From positions 25,140,617-25,204,616 of the forward strand of contig CM023535.1 in NCBI GenBank assembly GCA_013350335.1: a DNA stretch of 64,000 bases, read 5' to 3'. Every line of letters starts with the position of its first letter. Position 1 is the stretch's first letter. The notes beneath the pieces were generated by a model, which was not told where the DNA came from, searched no databases, and saw only the letters and a list, made by a program, of their open reading frames with translations. Positions 1 to 12,500 of the stretch are shown here, in pieces. This DNA is from Chimonanthus salicifolius. Lineage: Eukaryota > Streptophyta > Magnoliopsida > Laurales > Calycanthaceae. The translations under genes and the position numbers were made by a program.

Positions 1-235
1 CACCAATAACTGCTTTTCAAATTCACATTCCTTTCCATTCAGTTGTAGCTGATTCTCCCTCAACACCCCTAACACCTTCTTCAAATGAGTAATGTGATCC
101 TCCCATGTTTTGCTATAAGTTAAAATATCATCCAGATACACAATAACAAAATCTTCGATGAAAGGACGCAATACCTCATTCATTAATCTCATGACGGTAG
201 CAAGTACGTTGCACAATCCAAATGGCATAACCAGC
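1..235 (-). pseudogene. RT palm fragment of E0 with YLDD motif
   Basis: The minus-strand translation gives a reverse-transcriptase palm segment with the catalytic YLDD box (codons at 127-138) and the upstream LMNEVLRPFIEDF block. It continues the RT of 2643-2960: the sequence up to the MPFGL region lies on the far side of the inserted LTR element. It is cut by the window start, so thumb, RNase H and integrase are not visible. Confidence 0.85.
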
Positions 236-624
236 TGATGCGGGAGGACCGCCTGCAACTAAGCAGGAAGAAGATAAAAACGTTTGCAACTTGGGCAGAA
301 GTAAAAGGAAAAAAAAAATAAACTAAATAAATCTGAATCTTTAATTCATTATTCGAATAGATGTATCTCCCTCTCTTACATATATTATATTTATAAGAAA
401 ATAAAGAGATAAAAATAGAAAAAGACTCCTAATCAAAGTAGGAAACTTCCTAATTATTCTAAAACAAAAATAGAATTTCTAATCTTATCCTAGACTCCTA
501 AATAAATTGGGAAAGCCACCAACCTGGTTTCCTTGCTAAATAAGAATTCTAAGAATAAAATAATGTGAAAATACAAAACTAATAAATACTAAAATTGGGC
601 CTATGAGCTGCGTGTCCTACATCA
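236..624 (-). repeat. 3' LTR of the non-autonomous element
   Basis: Pairs with 2254-2642. Both copies share the TGATGCGGGA start and the GTCCTACATCA end (plus strand), with scattered substitutions between them, so the insertion is not recent. It contains AT-rich sequence and no ORF of note. Confidence 0.85.
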
Positions 625-638
625 TTCCCCCTCTGTTG
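625..638 (-). other. Polypurine tract of the non-autonomous element
   Basis: On the minus strand this reads CAACAGAGGGGGAA and directly abuts the TGATGTAGG start of the 3' LTR, as expected for the plus-strand primer of an LTR element lying on the minus strand. Confidence 0.7.
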
Positions 639-2236
639 AAAAGAACTCGTCCTCGAGTTGAAATCAGCAAAATCATAACACACCAAATAAAGATGAAGTC
701 CAAATCCGAAGATGCGAATGATGAAGCTGTAAACTGTACAAACTACAATGCACGGATGATGAGAGCTTTCCTTCGGTGTAGCGAAGAAGCCAATGACTGC
801 AAACGGGCTAAGGCATGGACGAACTAAGCTGATGGCGAAAGGGTCTTCAGTATGACACTTCAGTAATACACGGTCTTGATGGTCTATTGGATGAGGCTCC
901 AATGAGAGGATAGGAGGCGGGCATGAGAGTGGACGAATAACCAAAGAGGAATTCCTGGTATCCGTAATGGGATCAAGTTTGGGTAATAGGAGAAGGTTGG
1001 GTAAATTGCGATGGCGGTGGGGGAGGTGATGGAGGTGTAGGTTGTGCTGGTGGTGGATCGACACTCAACACAACTGGCTTTGTCTCTCACACATGTAATC
1101 TCTGTGGGGTCATGACATCTGGAGAAGCAAGCATTAACTCGGAGTCTGACGTTGGAGTAGCATGCACGAATGCTGATGAATGACTTTGGAGTGGGCAGCA
1201 CACACCTCGAGGAAGCGAGCACGTATTTTGAGTTTTTGTTCACCTTCGTCTGGGCACTGAATTTTCTGTCGAGCAAAAGTTCTCTATATTCTTGTAAAAA
1301 TTCTTGAAATTTAGATCGCAATTAAGAGAAAAATTCAATGAACTCAGTTTGGCAGAATAATTGATCACCATTGTTGTTGGATGTTATCGGGTATGTGTGA
1401 TGCGGGTAATCAGATCGAGGTGTCACAATGTCCAAGACATGACAGTTGGAGCGGGTTGGGGGTTGGAAAGACATGGAGAGGTTCGGTCAAAGGGGCCACT
1501 TAGCTAGTCAAACAATCAAATCTGGTCAATGGTCAACTCAAGTCAAACCTGGGCAAAAATCAATGGTCCCACAGTTTAAGGTATGACTTTGGTCAAAAGT
1601 GGAATATGATAGAATTCGTAATTAGTAAGAAAAGAAGGGTAACTAGGAAAATGTGGGAAAATGGTATAAGTGTGTAAATAGAAGGAAGTTGAAGGGTAGT
1701 GATATAAAGAGAAATTGATGCTTTTGAGGGCATTAAAAGAAAAGAGAGTAAAAAGATGGCAAAGGTTTTGTTGTCTCGTGGCATGTGAATGGGGTTGTTT
1801 AAAGATGAACGAATTGTTGTAGGTGAGAGTATTGGGTCACTTAAAGGCTAGTGGAATAGGCTTGGTGGAAAGGACAAGGGAAGAGGATTTTTCTTTATGG
1901 GGTCTCGGGAAAGATGGAAGCTTGGACTTGGATTTGTGGTTGTCTGCAGAGAAAGGTGTAGAAAGAGGGACGAAGATAAAGAGAAGATTGCATGGGAAAA
2001 AGGTGGAATCTAGGTATTTCATTGTGGAAATTTTATTGTATTTTGCAAAGGGAAGTGAAGGAGAACAGACTGGTTGCTGCGGTTGCCGAGAGGAAGCCTG
2101 TAAACAGGTATGTACTTGTTGTGGCCTCTGTTTTTTTTTTTGTGGGAAAATGGGAGGGAAAACCACGATCGTCCTTGATAATGCAGGGACTTGTTTCCGA
2201 ATAGGAACATTTCTGTATAACAGAGATAAAAAGAAA

Positions 2237-2251
2237 CTCGGCCATGAACCA
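2237..2251 (-). other. Putative primer-binding site of the non-autonomous element
   Basis: Minus strand TGGTTCATGGCCGAG begins two bases after the 5' LTR, with the TGG that pairs with a tRNA CCA end. It is not the initiator-Met type used by the other elements here. I cannot name the tRNA from memory. Confidence 0.5.
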
Positions 2252-2253
2252 CT

Positions 2254-2642
2254 TGATGCGGGAGCACCAGCCTGCAACTAAATAGGAAGAAGATAGAAAT
2301 GTTTGCAACTTGGGCAGAAGTAAGAGAAGACAAAAATAAACTAGATAAATCTGAATCTTTAATTCATTATTCGAATAGAGGTGTATCCCTCTCTTACATC
2401 TATCATATTTATAAGAAAACAAAGAGATAAAAATAGAAAAGGACTCCTAATCAAAGTAGGAAACTTCCTAATTATTCTAAAACGTAAATAAAACTTCTAA
2501 TCTTATCCTAGACTCCTAAATAAATTGGAAAAGCCACCGACCTAGCTTCCTTGCTAAATAAGAATTCTAAAAATAAAATAATTCAAAAATACTAAAATAA
2601 TAAATACTAAAATTTAGCTTATAAGCTGAGTGTCCTACATCA
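2254..2642 (-). repeat. 5' LTR of the non-autonomous element
   Basis: Direct repeat of 236-624. It ends at 2642 and is followed by the CCAGT target copy. Confidence 0.85.
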
Positions 2643-4614
2643 CCAGTCATTCAAACAGCCCCTGTCTGGTCTTGAATGAAGTCTTCTAGGTGTCTTCTTC
2701 GCGAATCCGAACTCGGTGATAACCTGATTTCAGGTCCAACTTGGTGAAAAAGTGGGCTCCTTGTAGTTGATCTAGCACGTCATCAATCCTCGGTAAAGGA
2801 TAGTGATCTTGCTCAAGGCACTGTAATCAATGCATATTCTCCAGCCTCCGTCCTTCTTAGGCACCAACAACACTGGAGATCCACAGTGTGAACAACTAGG
2901 TTTAATGACTCCTGTGCTCCAACAACTCTTGGATTTGTTGTCGGATCTCAACATTCGCTGTGATTGAGGTGCAATACAAACTCAGGTTAGGTAGAGAAGC
3001 ATCTCCTACCAACTGTATGTCATGTTCCACGGGTCTCTGTGGTGGTAAATCTTGTACCTCCTCAAATAGTTCCTTGAAAGTCGACTTGACTTTCTCAATC
3101 TCATTCTCTTGCTTGGGAGTGAGTGATACTGCGGAAAATGTCACTTTAGCTGGTGATTATTCCTGTGGTCTGATCATCAACAGGACAAACTTCCCGCAAG
3201 TATTCACTATCCTCTTGGCTTGTGTAGTTGTGACCAAAGAGGTAGTGGTCTGTTATTTGTTGGCATTGACATGATACTCCTTTCCATCTTTTACAAACCG
3301 ATACTTGCGCTATCGTCTGTAGTGAATGGCATACCGGTCCCATAAGTATGGGCTAGCCCAAAATTTACCTGACACACGTCCAATGGAACCACTTCACAAG
3401 TCACCTCATCAATGTATTTCTCTGTGATAACAAATTTGAAGGTGTATTATTTAGTGATCTTCATCTCCATATCTTTCTCTATCCACCCCAATGGATAGGG
3501 TTTTGGATGTGCTGTAGTCACCAAACCCATGTTCTGTACCAAGCATTCTGAAATGAGATTATTTTGGCTTCCAGGGTCAATTATTGCTTCAATCACATTT
3601 TGCTTCACTTGAATCTTCAAGTGAAATAATTCTTCCCTTAACTCAGAATTTTTGCCATGAGTGAGAGTTTACTAGTCAGGTTTCTATAGCTCTCCAATCT
3701 CTTCCATTTCACGGACATTCAATACTGCCTTTCTTTCCTTTTTCGGGCGTTGTTCAAGGTATAGCTTCCAGCACTTTTCTTTTATGTGACCAATCTTTTT
3801 ACAGTGATCACAAGTAGGACTCTTAGTACTACTTTGTTTCTTTGGCTGACTAGTCTCACCCCTGCTGCTACTACCCACACCAGCTTTACTCTTGAAGTTG
3901 ATTTGACCTCAACTCTATCAAACTTTTTGTTCTTCGTCTCTATGGCGATGGCTTTCACCGTGCCTTCATCGGTGGAGCTGACTTAAAAGAGTTTCAGGTC
4001 CCTCCATGTATTCAGCTAAACCTACATACTTCATGAAAACCTCATAGTCTTTAATAGAGAGGCCCAAGACTATGGCCTGAGTGTGAAATTTGACTGTGTA
4101 CTCTTGAACCGATTGGTCAGATCGTTGTCTCAAGTACTTCCACCTAATCCACCGGTCTTCCTCATGTCCAATTGGGTAAAACTGTTTCCGGACCAACTTC
4201 TTAAACTTACTCCAAGTTAATCCTGATATGTCGTGGTGATTCACATAAGCATTCCACCATGTCAGCGCATGTCCTGACATCTTTAGCCATGCAAAATTGA
4301 TTTTCTGTGCACTTGTGTACACATAGAGAGTAAAATAGTTCTTCATTTATTCCATCCAGTTGTCTAACTTATCCACATCAACTAGACCATCATAGGAATT
4401 TCTGCTCGACCTCTTCCTCATCTTCTTCCTCCTTGTTTGTCTTGTCTGTATATGTCAGTTCGATCCTCTTCTTCTTGGATGAACCTACAGACGTTTGTTT
4501 CGGAAAGGATTTTGAGGCGGCACCTTCCACCAACTTGGTGACTAATTTCGTCAATGCGGTTACTTATTCCTCCAATTTGGAGAAACGCTCCTTCAATTCG
4601 TCATTCGCAGCCAT
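2643..4614 (-). pseudogene. E0 gag-protease-RT (N-terminal part), broken
   Basis: Gag starts at an ATG (4614-4612, MAANDELKERF) and meets a stop within 16 codons. The gag core follows at 4346-3966, with WWNAY, WSKFKKLVRKQF and LRQRSDQSVQEY blocks typical of Retrotrans_gag. A CCHC knuckle (CDHCKKIGHIKEKC) lies near 3840-3790. The protease region near 3610-3540 has IDPGSQNNLIS, where family members usually have D[ST]G, so the active site is altered. The RT start at 2960-2780 includes [19 protein letters not shown]. Several frameshifts and stops separate these pieces. The RT resumes at 235 across the inserted element. Confidence 0.8.
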
Positions 4615-4740
4615 ATCCGTCTTTCTCGAGAAAATTATTTTTTCTGAACAAAGGTGCTCTAAGAGTTATTCACTGGACTTCTGGTATTGATCACGTGTCA
4701 AGACCATATACCATAGGCTTTCCTAAGAGGAAAAAACTAA

Positions 4741-4753
4741 GCTAATGATACCA
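4741..4753 (-). other. Primer-binding site of E0 (decayed initiator-Met type)
   Basis: Minus strand TGGTATCATTAGC lies three bases after the LTR end. It differs from the TGGTATCAGAGC site in the other elements by a short change near its 3' end. Confidence 0.6.
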
Positions 4754-4756
4754 ACT

Positions 4757-5521
4757 TGATCCAAAATTCGGACACTGGGACGACAATGGATAGAAATACA
4801 ATGGAAATAAGATGAGAAACTAAGATAGACATAGGATTTTGGGAAGAGAAATCTTCCTCTTTTTGGTCTTTTTTCTATTTTCTCAAACATGGATTGTACA
4901 ATCTCTCTGGCATTCATCCACAAGTTGGAGACTGCCAAAAACAAAAGAGAAATGGGATAAAAGTGGGCAAAAACTGCCCAGAACTGTCAAAAACTGCTCA
5001 AACCATCGACAGTTTTCACATACCACTCGACTGGTACATCATCTAGTACTATTCACAGATTGTACTAAATGATATACCAGTTGATTGGTACATCGAATGG
5101 TACTATCAGAGTACTGTGTGTTCTTACAAACAGAAGGTAGATGATGTACCAGTCGTTTGGTACATCGACTGGTACTATTCACAACTTTGGTAGATGATGT
5201 ACCAGTCGTTTGGTACATCGATTGGTACTATTCACAACTTTGGTAGATGATGTACCAGTCGACTGGTGCATCGACTGGACAATCAGAGAAGTGATCTGTA
5301 ACACAATACAGTCACTATACGATGTATCAGTCGACTGGTGCATTGACTGGTACCCTTAAAGACTTATTGTCTTCATTTTGTTAAGTCTTTAAACAAAAAA
5401 AACAAGAGAAAACAAGGAAATATATGAAAATACAATAACGAGAGATCCTCCTGGATCAATGAGAGGCTGAGCAACTCCACCTATTAGGCTAGTCTTTTGG
5501 GCTGGAACCCTAGGCCCAACA
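4757..5521 (-). repeat. 5' LTR of E0 (765 bp)
   Basis: It lies between the primer-binding site and unrelated flank, and reads TGTTGGGCCTAGG...GGATCA on the minus strand. The partner LTR is outside the window, so the ends rest on TG/CA and the primer-site spacing only. It contains an array of palindromic units at 5021-5354. Confidence 0.6.
5021..5354. repeat. Palindromic repeat array, ACCAGTCGACTGGT type
   Basis: Six units start near 5021, 5071, 5142, 5195, 5248 and 5320. Each has a palindrome GTACCAGTCGACTGGTAC or a variant, followed by a further half copy (ATCGACTGGTACTA). Three consecutive units are spaced exactly 53 bp apart. Substitutions such as TCGTTTGG and TTGATTGG break the symmetry in some units. 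The array lies within the LTR of E0. Confidence 0.85.
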
Positions 5522-6292
5522 AGTTTCACCATATTTTGTTCCTTTTAGATTCCTTTAAGGGCCATCAAATTTTTCATGTTGGGAGAGCCAATTTCTAGGT
5601 CTTCTTGAAAGATGTAAGGATCAATAAGTTATAAGTGGATCAAATTATTTGAGAACCCAAGTTTTAGACATTTGACTTTATTGATTAAAATCATTAGACA
5701 TTCTCAATGTCAACAATACTAGTGATTTTGATTGGTTAAAATTTGATTTTTGAATTGAAATTTGGTCCATTTTAAATTTGTCAAGTCTAGTTCCAATCTA
5801 AATAACTATTTTTAAGCAATTTTAAAAAAAATGGTTTAGGTGCACAGTTGCAAATACACATATACATATATATACACATACACCGGCTGAAAATATCCAA
5901 CATGCTTCACAGGCTTATTCAATTAGCCCAAGATCAGACCATCAGGCTATTATATATGTTTAAATTCGTTCGTCTATGATGGGTTCCAATGGGGCCTCAA
6001 GCCCAAGTTCATGCATATGAACATGCCTAGATCTATACCATCCTTTATAAGAGCCCATATGAAGAAAAGAGATCATACTCGTTCATTGTTAGTAGATACT
6101 ATGTATTTGGCAACTATGAGATTGTAATATAGGAGCTTTTGATTTTGGTTGTATTTAGATGAAGAGAATGGAAGGAAAATGAGGGGTTTCCTCTCATTTC
6201 CCCATGGTAAAGACATGCATGGGGCAAAATAATCCTCGATTTACTTCTCCTTGCAGAAAAAGAAAACCCCTTCACCACAAAAGGTAATCATC
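5522..6292. other. Intergenic sequence
   Basis: No coding region or RNA gene is recognised. A short TATA/CACA-rich simple stretch lies near 5850-5880. The remainder is AT-rich unique-looking DNA. Confidence 0.6.
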
Positions 6293-6471
6293 TGCGTTTG
6301 GATAAGAGAGTGTAAGAGTAACGTGGTAGGGGTTATCTCGAATTACCCTTGTTTGATAACTAAGGAATAAGAATAAAAAATCAATTTTTTATCCCTTCTC
6401 TCTCACTTTTGAAAACTCTTTCTTTCTAACCCCGAGTAACCCCTACAAAATTTACCCCTCATCCAAACGCA
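6293..6471. mobile_element. MITE-like element with TGCGTTTGGAT termini
   Basis: The termini are TGCGTTTGGATAAG at the left and the reverse complement of TGCGTTTGGATGAG at the right. Similarity extends inward to a shared GTAGGGGTTA block, giving imperfect inverted repeats of about 45 bp in a 179-bp element without coding capacity. I do not see a convincing target duplication, so the superfamily is open. Confidence 0.5.
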
Positions 6472-6723
6472 CTAGATTTCTCCCTCTTGTTACCCCACGG
6501 TTTACTACTTGAAGCATAGGTACTACATATTCATCTTCTTGATCAGTAGTTTTTTTTTTTTTTTTTCATTTCTAATTATCAATTATTATTTTTTATTACC
6601 TTTCCCTCTGACTTTCGAAAACCCTTTCCTTCTAAGGGTTTTCATATTCCTGGAGTACCTGATCAGGGGTAATCACAGGTAATCTTTGCAAAATTTATCC
6701 TTCATCGAAATGCACTTGATCTC
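6395..6723 (+). repeat. Tandem duplication X1 and X2 (X2 interrupted)
   Basis: X1 (about 6395-6598) and X2 (about 6600-6723, continued at 44286-44400) share the order CCCTCT..GACTTT-GAAAAC, CTTCATC-AA-GCACT, TACTACTTGA and TCATCTTCTTGATCAGTAG. They lie head to tail. X2 is split by the large nested insertion, and X1 gives the pre-insertion sequence that validates the outer target duplication. Confidence 0.75.
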
Positions 6724-6889
6724 TGTAAGGACCCGGAGTTTAACTCCCTATTTTATGTAATTTTTTTAAATGAATGAAATACATAATGAGATTTTGGTCC
6801 AAATAATGTGAATAAAATGTAGAAGTGAATGTACGTTGAAATAACTAAGGAAAACCGAATTTCCCCTCCAACGATACATCGACTGGGTC
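6724..6889 (+). repeat. L1 LTR, first segment
   Basis: Starts TGTAAGGACCCGG and ends in the left half of a palindromic unit (CGATACATCGAC, 6872-6883) plus GGGTC, the left target copy of the inserted tandem array. Confidence 0.75.
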
Positions 6890-9535
6890 TGTCACGCCCC
6901 AACCCAAAATCGACACGTGACGCAGAAAATTTTTCATTTCTCCAAATACACCAAATAAATAATAGTTACACGTCAGAATCACACGTGTTAACACACAATA
7001 ATAATTTCATATCTTTTTAGGGAAGTAAGATTCCTACCGAAATTTCGGCAGAGTTTCCCCTAAAACCTGGACTATTGGGCCAATCATAGCCTCTACAATT
7101 AATCCACCTGTTCAACATAGTAAAAGAATGTACAACCCTTCACATCCAACTACAATAGATATTACCTTCTCAAAGTTTAGAAGGTTCAAATAAGTTTTCA
7201 AAACATTAAACATATTTTCAATGATAATTATACATGGTTTATCTTCTAACTTAACAAAAAAATACACATAACCATGTAACCAAAATGTCAAAATCTCAAA
7301 ATGACAGTCAAGTGAGTGTTAGATCAACAAGGTATGTAGTCTATGGACGTCCTCTTGGTCCATCGGACCCCGCCGGAGCAATGGTACCTGAAATTGCAAG
7401 GAGGTGAGCATAAACAAGCTCAATGAGGAAATACATGCATGCTACACACTAACGAACTCACAACATATAATGTATGTAATGGAGGATGTAATCCATATTG
7501 TGCTACATAATCATATTACCACATCATCATTATGGGAACTACTCCCCTTTTAAAAGAATTTTACAATGGGACGGGTGGTCATCACAAGCAATATACCTCA
7601 ACTCCGAACATGACTTAGGGCCCACGACTTACTAAGCGGGTGACTCACGCATAGCGTGTCCATGTCAACCTCACCCTGCGTCCTTTCACCTCATGGATGA
7701 TTCAGTCAAATTCTAAGGTAGTCAAATCACGACTTACGGAGCTAACACCATCCCCCACAGGATGAATTTATATCTAGCCCTGCGTATCCAAGCACATCTG
7801 AAGTGCTAAATAACCGTGAGAGCGCCATACAACTCATAACATGTGAGGGACCTACTCCTCAACGGCAACCCTACGAGACCCAGTCTCTGTAGCCGATGCC
7901 ACCATCCCAATAAGAATACTAAGATAATATCGTTTTCATTGTCATCCCAACCCCCTCAAAGGAATTGAGTATTCACATTAGTAGGAATTCCAAATGGGGT
8001 AAGGTTCACTTTACTACCCCATGATCCATTCTCACCATAGCATCATTAAATTGTTCATGTCCAATAAGTACTTATTTCCTAACTCACTAAAATTAACCTA
8101 TCTTAGGTTAGATGTGAGTACACAATACACATGAATATCAACCTCAATATAGATGAGCTCTCAAACACACCAAGCTCATACAAACACCCTTAAGCAAAGC
8201 ATGATAATATACATAACCGATTTCATAAGTTCATACATTTAAATTCGTCTTATTTAGATTAGTCTTAAGAGAAGAGTAATCTCCTATGCTTGGGACACTC
8301 AATTGGACCTACACAACCTCTATTACATCATCCTTGCAATTTGGGTCCAATATTCATCCAACCCATGGTGATTAGCACAATTTGCCCCATAATTCTTCCT
8401 TTTAAAATCAAATCCACATTTCATTATCAAACAACCAAATAGCCCTCCATAGGGTCCATTTCCATTCAACACCTTATAATCATCATCACTGCACATAATG
8501 CAAAAATAGCAACACCATGTATCATAAAAATATTATCTCTAATTAAATATTTACATCTATCATAAATATCACATCATCATACATTTAATTATAAAAATGC
8601 ATATAAGGATCTCTAAAAAGCATAGAAATCTCTAAATATCCAAATAAATGGGTAGCTTTCCTCACCTTAAGTTTTTATGAGGTGCCGGGTTGATTTTCGA
8701 CTTGATCGGATTAGGGGGCTCTAATCAACATAAAAACACAAATAAAACTCATTTAGTGCATTATTCTAAGCCCAACTAGTGTTTAAAAGCAAAACCCCCA
8801 AATTATTTGTCCCCATTTGGATTTTTAGACCAAAGAGCAACTCCATGCAAGCTCAAGCTTAGGAGAAACCCCAAATTTCTCCAACCTTGGTGCTCCAAAT
8901 CATCCAGATAAGAGATTTCCCCCAAATTTTACTTTTCCATAGTCCATAACTCATTTTCCCTCATTATCCATACCCAAGCAAAACCCCAAATTAGAAAATC
9001 CTAATTTATTCCATGGGGTTCTCTCCAAACAAAACTCATTGACCATTTCAAGTGTCATTCTCACTACATCCCATAAAAGCCCCATCAAAGAAGAGGAATG
9101 AGAGTGAGAAGAGATGAAAACCTTACCTTGAAGAAGAGAAAATCCACTCAAAAGGAAGCTTGGGATGAGATTTCTTCACTTCCACACATGCTAGGGTTGA
9201 AAAGATGGTGAAGAAAGGGAAAGGCAAGCACATGCATCGGTTGATGTGGAGGAGTTTGGGAAAAGGAGATAAAAGGGAAGTGAAATAAAAGTAAAGGGTG
9301 TAGGAGTTGGGGGTTTTAAACACCCCAACCTAAAAATATCATTTTGTCGGTCGGTTCGACTCCACCAAAATCAAATAAAGTAAAAACTTATTTTAATTTT
9401 TATTTTCCAACTCTTTTCTGACGGGGTACAATCTACAGGCCACGTGTGCTTAGGTGGGACCCTCAGATGCACCTCACACGTGAAATCCCTAATATTACAT
9501 CATAAATCTATTAATTGAAGGGCCAGGCCATTACA
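6890..9535 (-). repeat. LTR A (3' LTR of unit 1, 2646 bp)
   Basis: On the minus strand it begins TGTAATGGCCTGG and ends GGGGCGTGACA. It is near-identical to LTRs B and C across its full length. No protein-coding frame is supported in it. Confidence 0.9.
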
Positions 9536-9548
9536 TCCTACCCCCCTT
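9536..9548 (-). other. Polypurine tract, unit 1
   Basis: Minus strand AAGGGGGGTAGGA directly precedes LTR A. Confidence 0.85.
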
Positions 9549-9580
9549 AAAATAAATTTTGTCCTCAAAATTTAAAACAA

Positions 9581-12500
9581 TCAATAAATCAAACCTGAAG
9601 GATCGAAAAGTTGTGGGTACAGCTCCCTAATCGTGGACTCAAGCTCCCATGTGGTGTTCTCAGCTCCACGATGTCTCCATTCAACTTTGACCAAAGGAAT
9701 GGTCAGTTGTCGGAGTTTCTTGAATGCAGTCCCTGAAATTTTGATGGGACCTTCTTCGAACGTTACATCCTCATCGAGTTCCACGTCAGTCCAATTAATC
9801 ACATGTGCTGGATCAGGTATATATTTTCAAAGCATCGACACATGAAATACATTGTGGATTCGGGCAAGCTGTGGAGGCAATGCCAGCCGATAAGCCACCT
9901 CGCTGATCCGCTCTAGAATCTGAAATGGGCCTATGAACCTAGGGGACAACTTTCCCTTGCGCCCAAAACGCCTTACCCCATGCCGTGGGGACGCCCGTAA
10001 GAATACATGATCGCCAATAGCGAATTCTAAGGGTCGTCGCCTACGGTCTGCATAACTCTTTTGGCGACTCTGCGTGTCAATATGCGTTGTTTGATAATTG
10101 CGACCTGATCAGATGTTTGTCTTGCCATGTCGGGGCCCAACAAGGTTTTATCTCCCACTTCTGACCAACACAAAGGAGATCTACACGGTCTCCCATATAA
10201 TGCCTCATAAGGGGCCATCTGAATACTGGATTGGTAGCTGTTGTTGTACACAAATTCTACCAGGGGTAAGTGTTCTTCCCAATTCCCTCCTAAGTCCATT
10301 ACACATGCGCATAGCATATCTTCTAGAATCTGGATGGTCCTCTCTGACTGACCGTCGGTTTGTGGATGGTATGCTGTACTAAAACATAACTGAGTTCCTA
10401 ATTCCCTCTGCAAACTCTGCCAGAATCTTGAAATAAACCTTGGATCTCTGTCTGAAATAATAGAAACTGGTACCCCGTGACGAGCCACAACATACTTGAT
10501 GTACAACTTACTCAGTGTTTCCATCGAGTCTGTCACCTTCATGGGTATAAAGTGGGCTGATTTGGTCACTCGATCCACAATCACCCAAATTGAATCTTGC
10601 TCCCTAGGTGACCTTGGTAAACCTGTTATAAAATCCATGGTAACGTGTTCCCATTTCCATTGTGATACTGGAAGGTTCTGCATTTCTCCGCCAGGCTTTT
10701 GGTGTTCAGCCTTAACTTGCTGACATGTCAAACATTGACAGACACACTTAGCCACATCCCGTTTCAAACCTTTCCACCAGAATTGTCGTCTGATATTCTG
10801 ATACATCTTATTACGACCTGGGTGTACAGCAAATCGAGAATGATGAAATTGGCGAAGTACCTCATCTCTACACTGGTCTGTAGTTGGTACAAACAGTCGC
10901 CCCTGAAGGGTCAACCCACCATCTGATCTAATTGCCCAACCAACAGGGCCTTGTCCTTGAAGCACTCTCTGTCTCAAATCTGTAGCCAATGGGTCAACTC
11001 GTTGTGCTTTTAGTACCTTATCTACCAACATCGGCTGCACAACTAAATTCTGCATCCAAACTGAGTTACCGTGCTCAACCCACTGAAGTCATAATCTGAT
11101 GCCGTCTCAAGCATCTGCCATAGTCCCATCCCTAGGCTAGCCACTATACCTCGGGATTTGCAGCTCAACGCATTGGCGACAACATTGGCCTTACCAGGGT
11201 GGTACGAGATCAGGAATTCATAATCTCCCAAAAACTCCACCCAACGCCGTTGTCTCATGTTCAAGTCCTTTTGGGTGAATAGGTACTTAAGACTCTTATG
11301 ATCGGATAACACTTTGAATCTTTCACCATATAGATAATGTCGCCAAACCTTAAGTGCGTACACCACTGCGGCCAGCTCAAGATCATGCACAGGATAGTTC
11401 TTTTCATGAGGTTTTAATTGTCGGGATCCATAGGCTACCACTCGCTTGTCTTGCATCAATACACAACCTAAACCGACTGAGGAGGCATCACAATAGACAA
11501 CATAGCCACGACCTCTCTCTAGCACCACTAACACTGGAGAGGTGGTCAAACTCTCCTTCAAACTGGTGAAGGCTTGTTAGCATGCATCATCCCATTCAAA
11601 GGCGACTCCTTTACGAGTCACTCTTGTCAAAGGTGCCGCTAAACTAGAGAAGTCCTTGACGAACCGGCGATAATAACCTGCTAACCCCAAGAAATTGTAG
11701 ATCTCTGACACATTCCGCGGTCTTTCCCAACTGACAATTGCCTCTATCTTGGAAGGGTCTACTGCCACACCATCTGCTGAAATCACATGTCCTAGAAATT
11801 GCACCTCTCTCTGCCAAAATTCACATTTGCTGAGTTTTGCATACAACTTATTATCTAGCAAGGTTTGTAACACTATACGCAAGTGTTGTTCGTGCTCGGC
11901 CTTTGTCGCTGAATAAATCAGAATATCATCTATGAACACCTCCACAAATCTGTCCAAATATGGCTGGAAGATACGATTCATCAAATTCATGAAAGTGGCC
12001 GGTGCATTTGTCAACCCGAAGGGCATCACAACAAACTCAAACTGACCAAACCAAGTACAAAAGACGGTTTTCTGAATATCACTCTCCCTCACCCTCAACT
12101 GGTGATAACCGGACCAGAGGTCTATTTTAGAGAAGTATTTAGACATCTCAACTGATCGAAGAGATCATCGATTCTGGGCAATGGGTATTTGTTCTTGACT
12201 GTCACCTGGTTCAACTTCCGGTAGTCAATATACATTCTCATAGTACCATCCTTCTTCTTGACTAACAAAGCCGGCGCGCCCCAAGGAGAAGCACTAAGGC
12301 GAATAAAACCGATAGAAGAAAGCTCTGTAATCTGAGTCTTTAACTCTCTTAACTCAGTCGGTGCCATGCGGTATGGAGTAATAGAAATGGGTGAGGTGCC
12401 GGGCATCAACTCTATAACAAATTCTACCTCTCGATGTGGAGGCAATTCTGTTAGCCGCTCAGGAAACACATCTGGAAAATCTCGTACCACTCGAGGCATA

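Larger units (their letters stand above)
236..2642 (-). mobile_element. Non-autonomous LTR retroelement inside the RT of E0
   Basis: Two direct repeats of about 389 bp (236-624 and 2254-2642), each bounded by TG...CA, flank about 1.63 kb of internal sequence. The flanks are CCAGC (231-235) and CCAGT (2643-2647), a 5-bp target duplication with one change. On the minus strand a purine tract lies just before the 3' LTR (638-625) and a tRNA-like primer site just after the 5' LTR (2251-2237). The internal region has no recognisable protease, RT or integrase, so it must have been moved by another element's proteins. Its extreme 3' end (about 680-625) weakly resembles the 3' end of Ty3/gypsy pol. 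Confidence 0.85.
1..5521 (-). mobile_element. Ty3/gypsy element E0, 5' part only, interrupted
   Basis: Read on the minus strand, the order is LTR (5521-4757), primer-binding site, gag, zinc knuckle, protease and reverse transcriptase, running off the window start. Integrase and the second LTR lie outside. The RT is split by another LTR element at 236-2642. Reading frames are broken by many stops, so this is an old dead copy. The RT and gag show it is Ty3/gypsy. I cannot assign the clade because integrase and any chromodomain are missing. Confidence 0.85.

Noticed and set aside
884..2281. Several 100-150-codon ORFs in the non-autonomous LTR element
   Set aside because: They overlap on both strands, cross LTR boundaries and show no recognisable domain. 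I leave them unannotated as genes.
10098..10926. Plus-strand ORFs opposite the integrase, with counterparts at 17615-18443
   Set aside because: Antisense shadows of conserved pol codons, repeated in both units because the pol sequence is.
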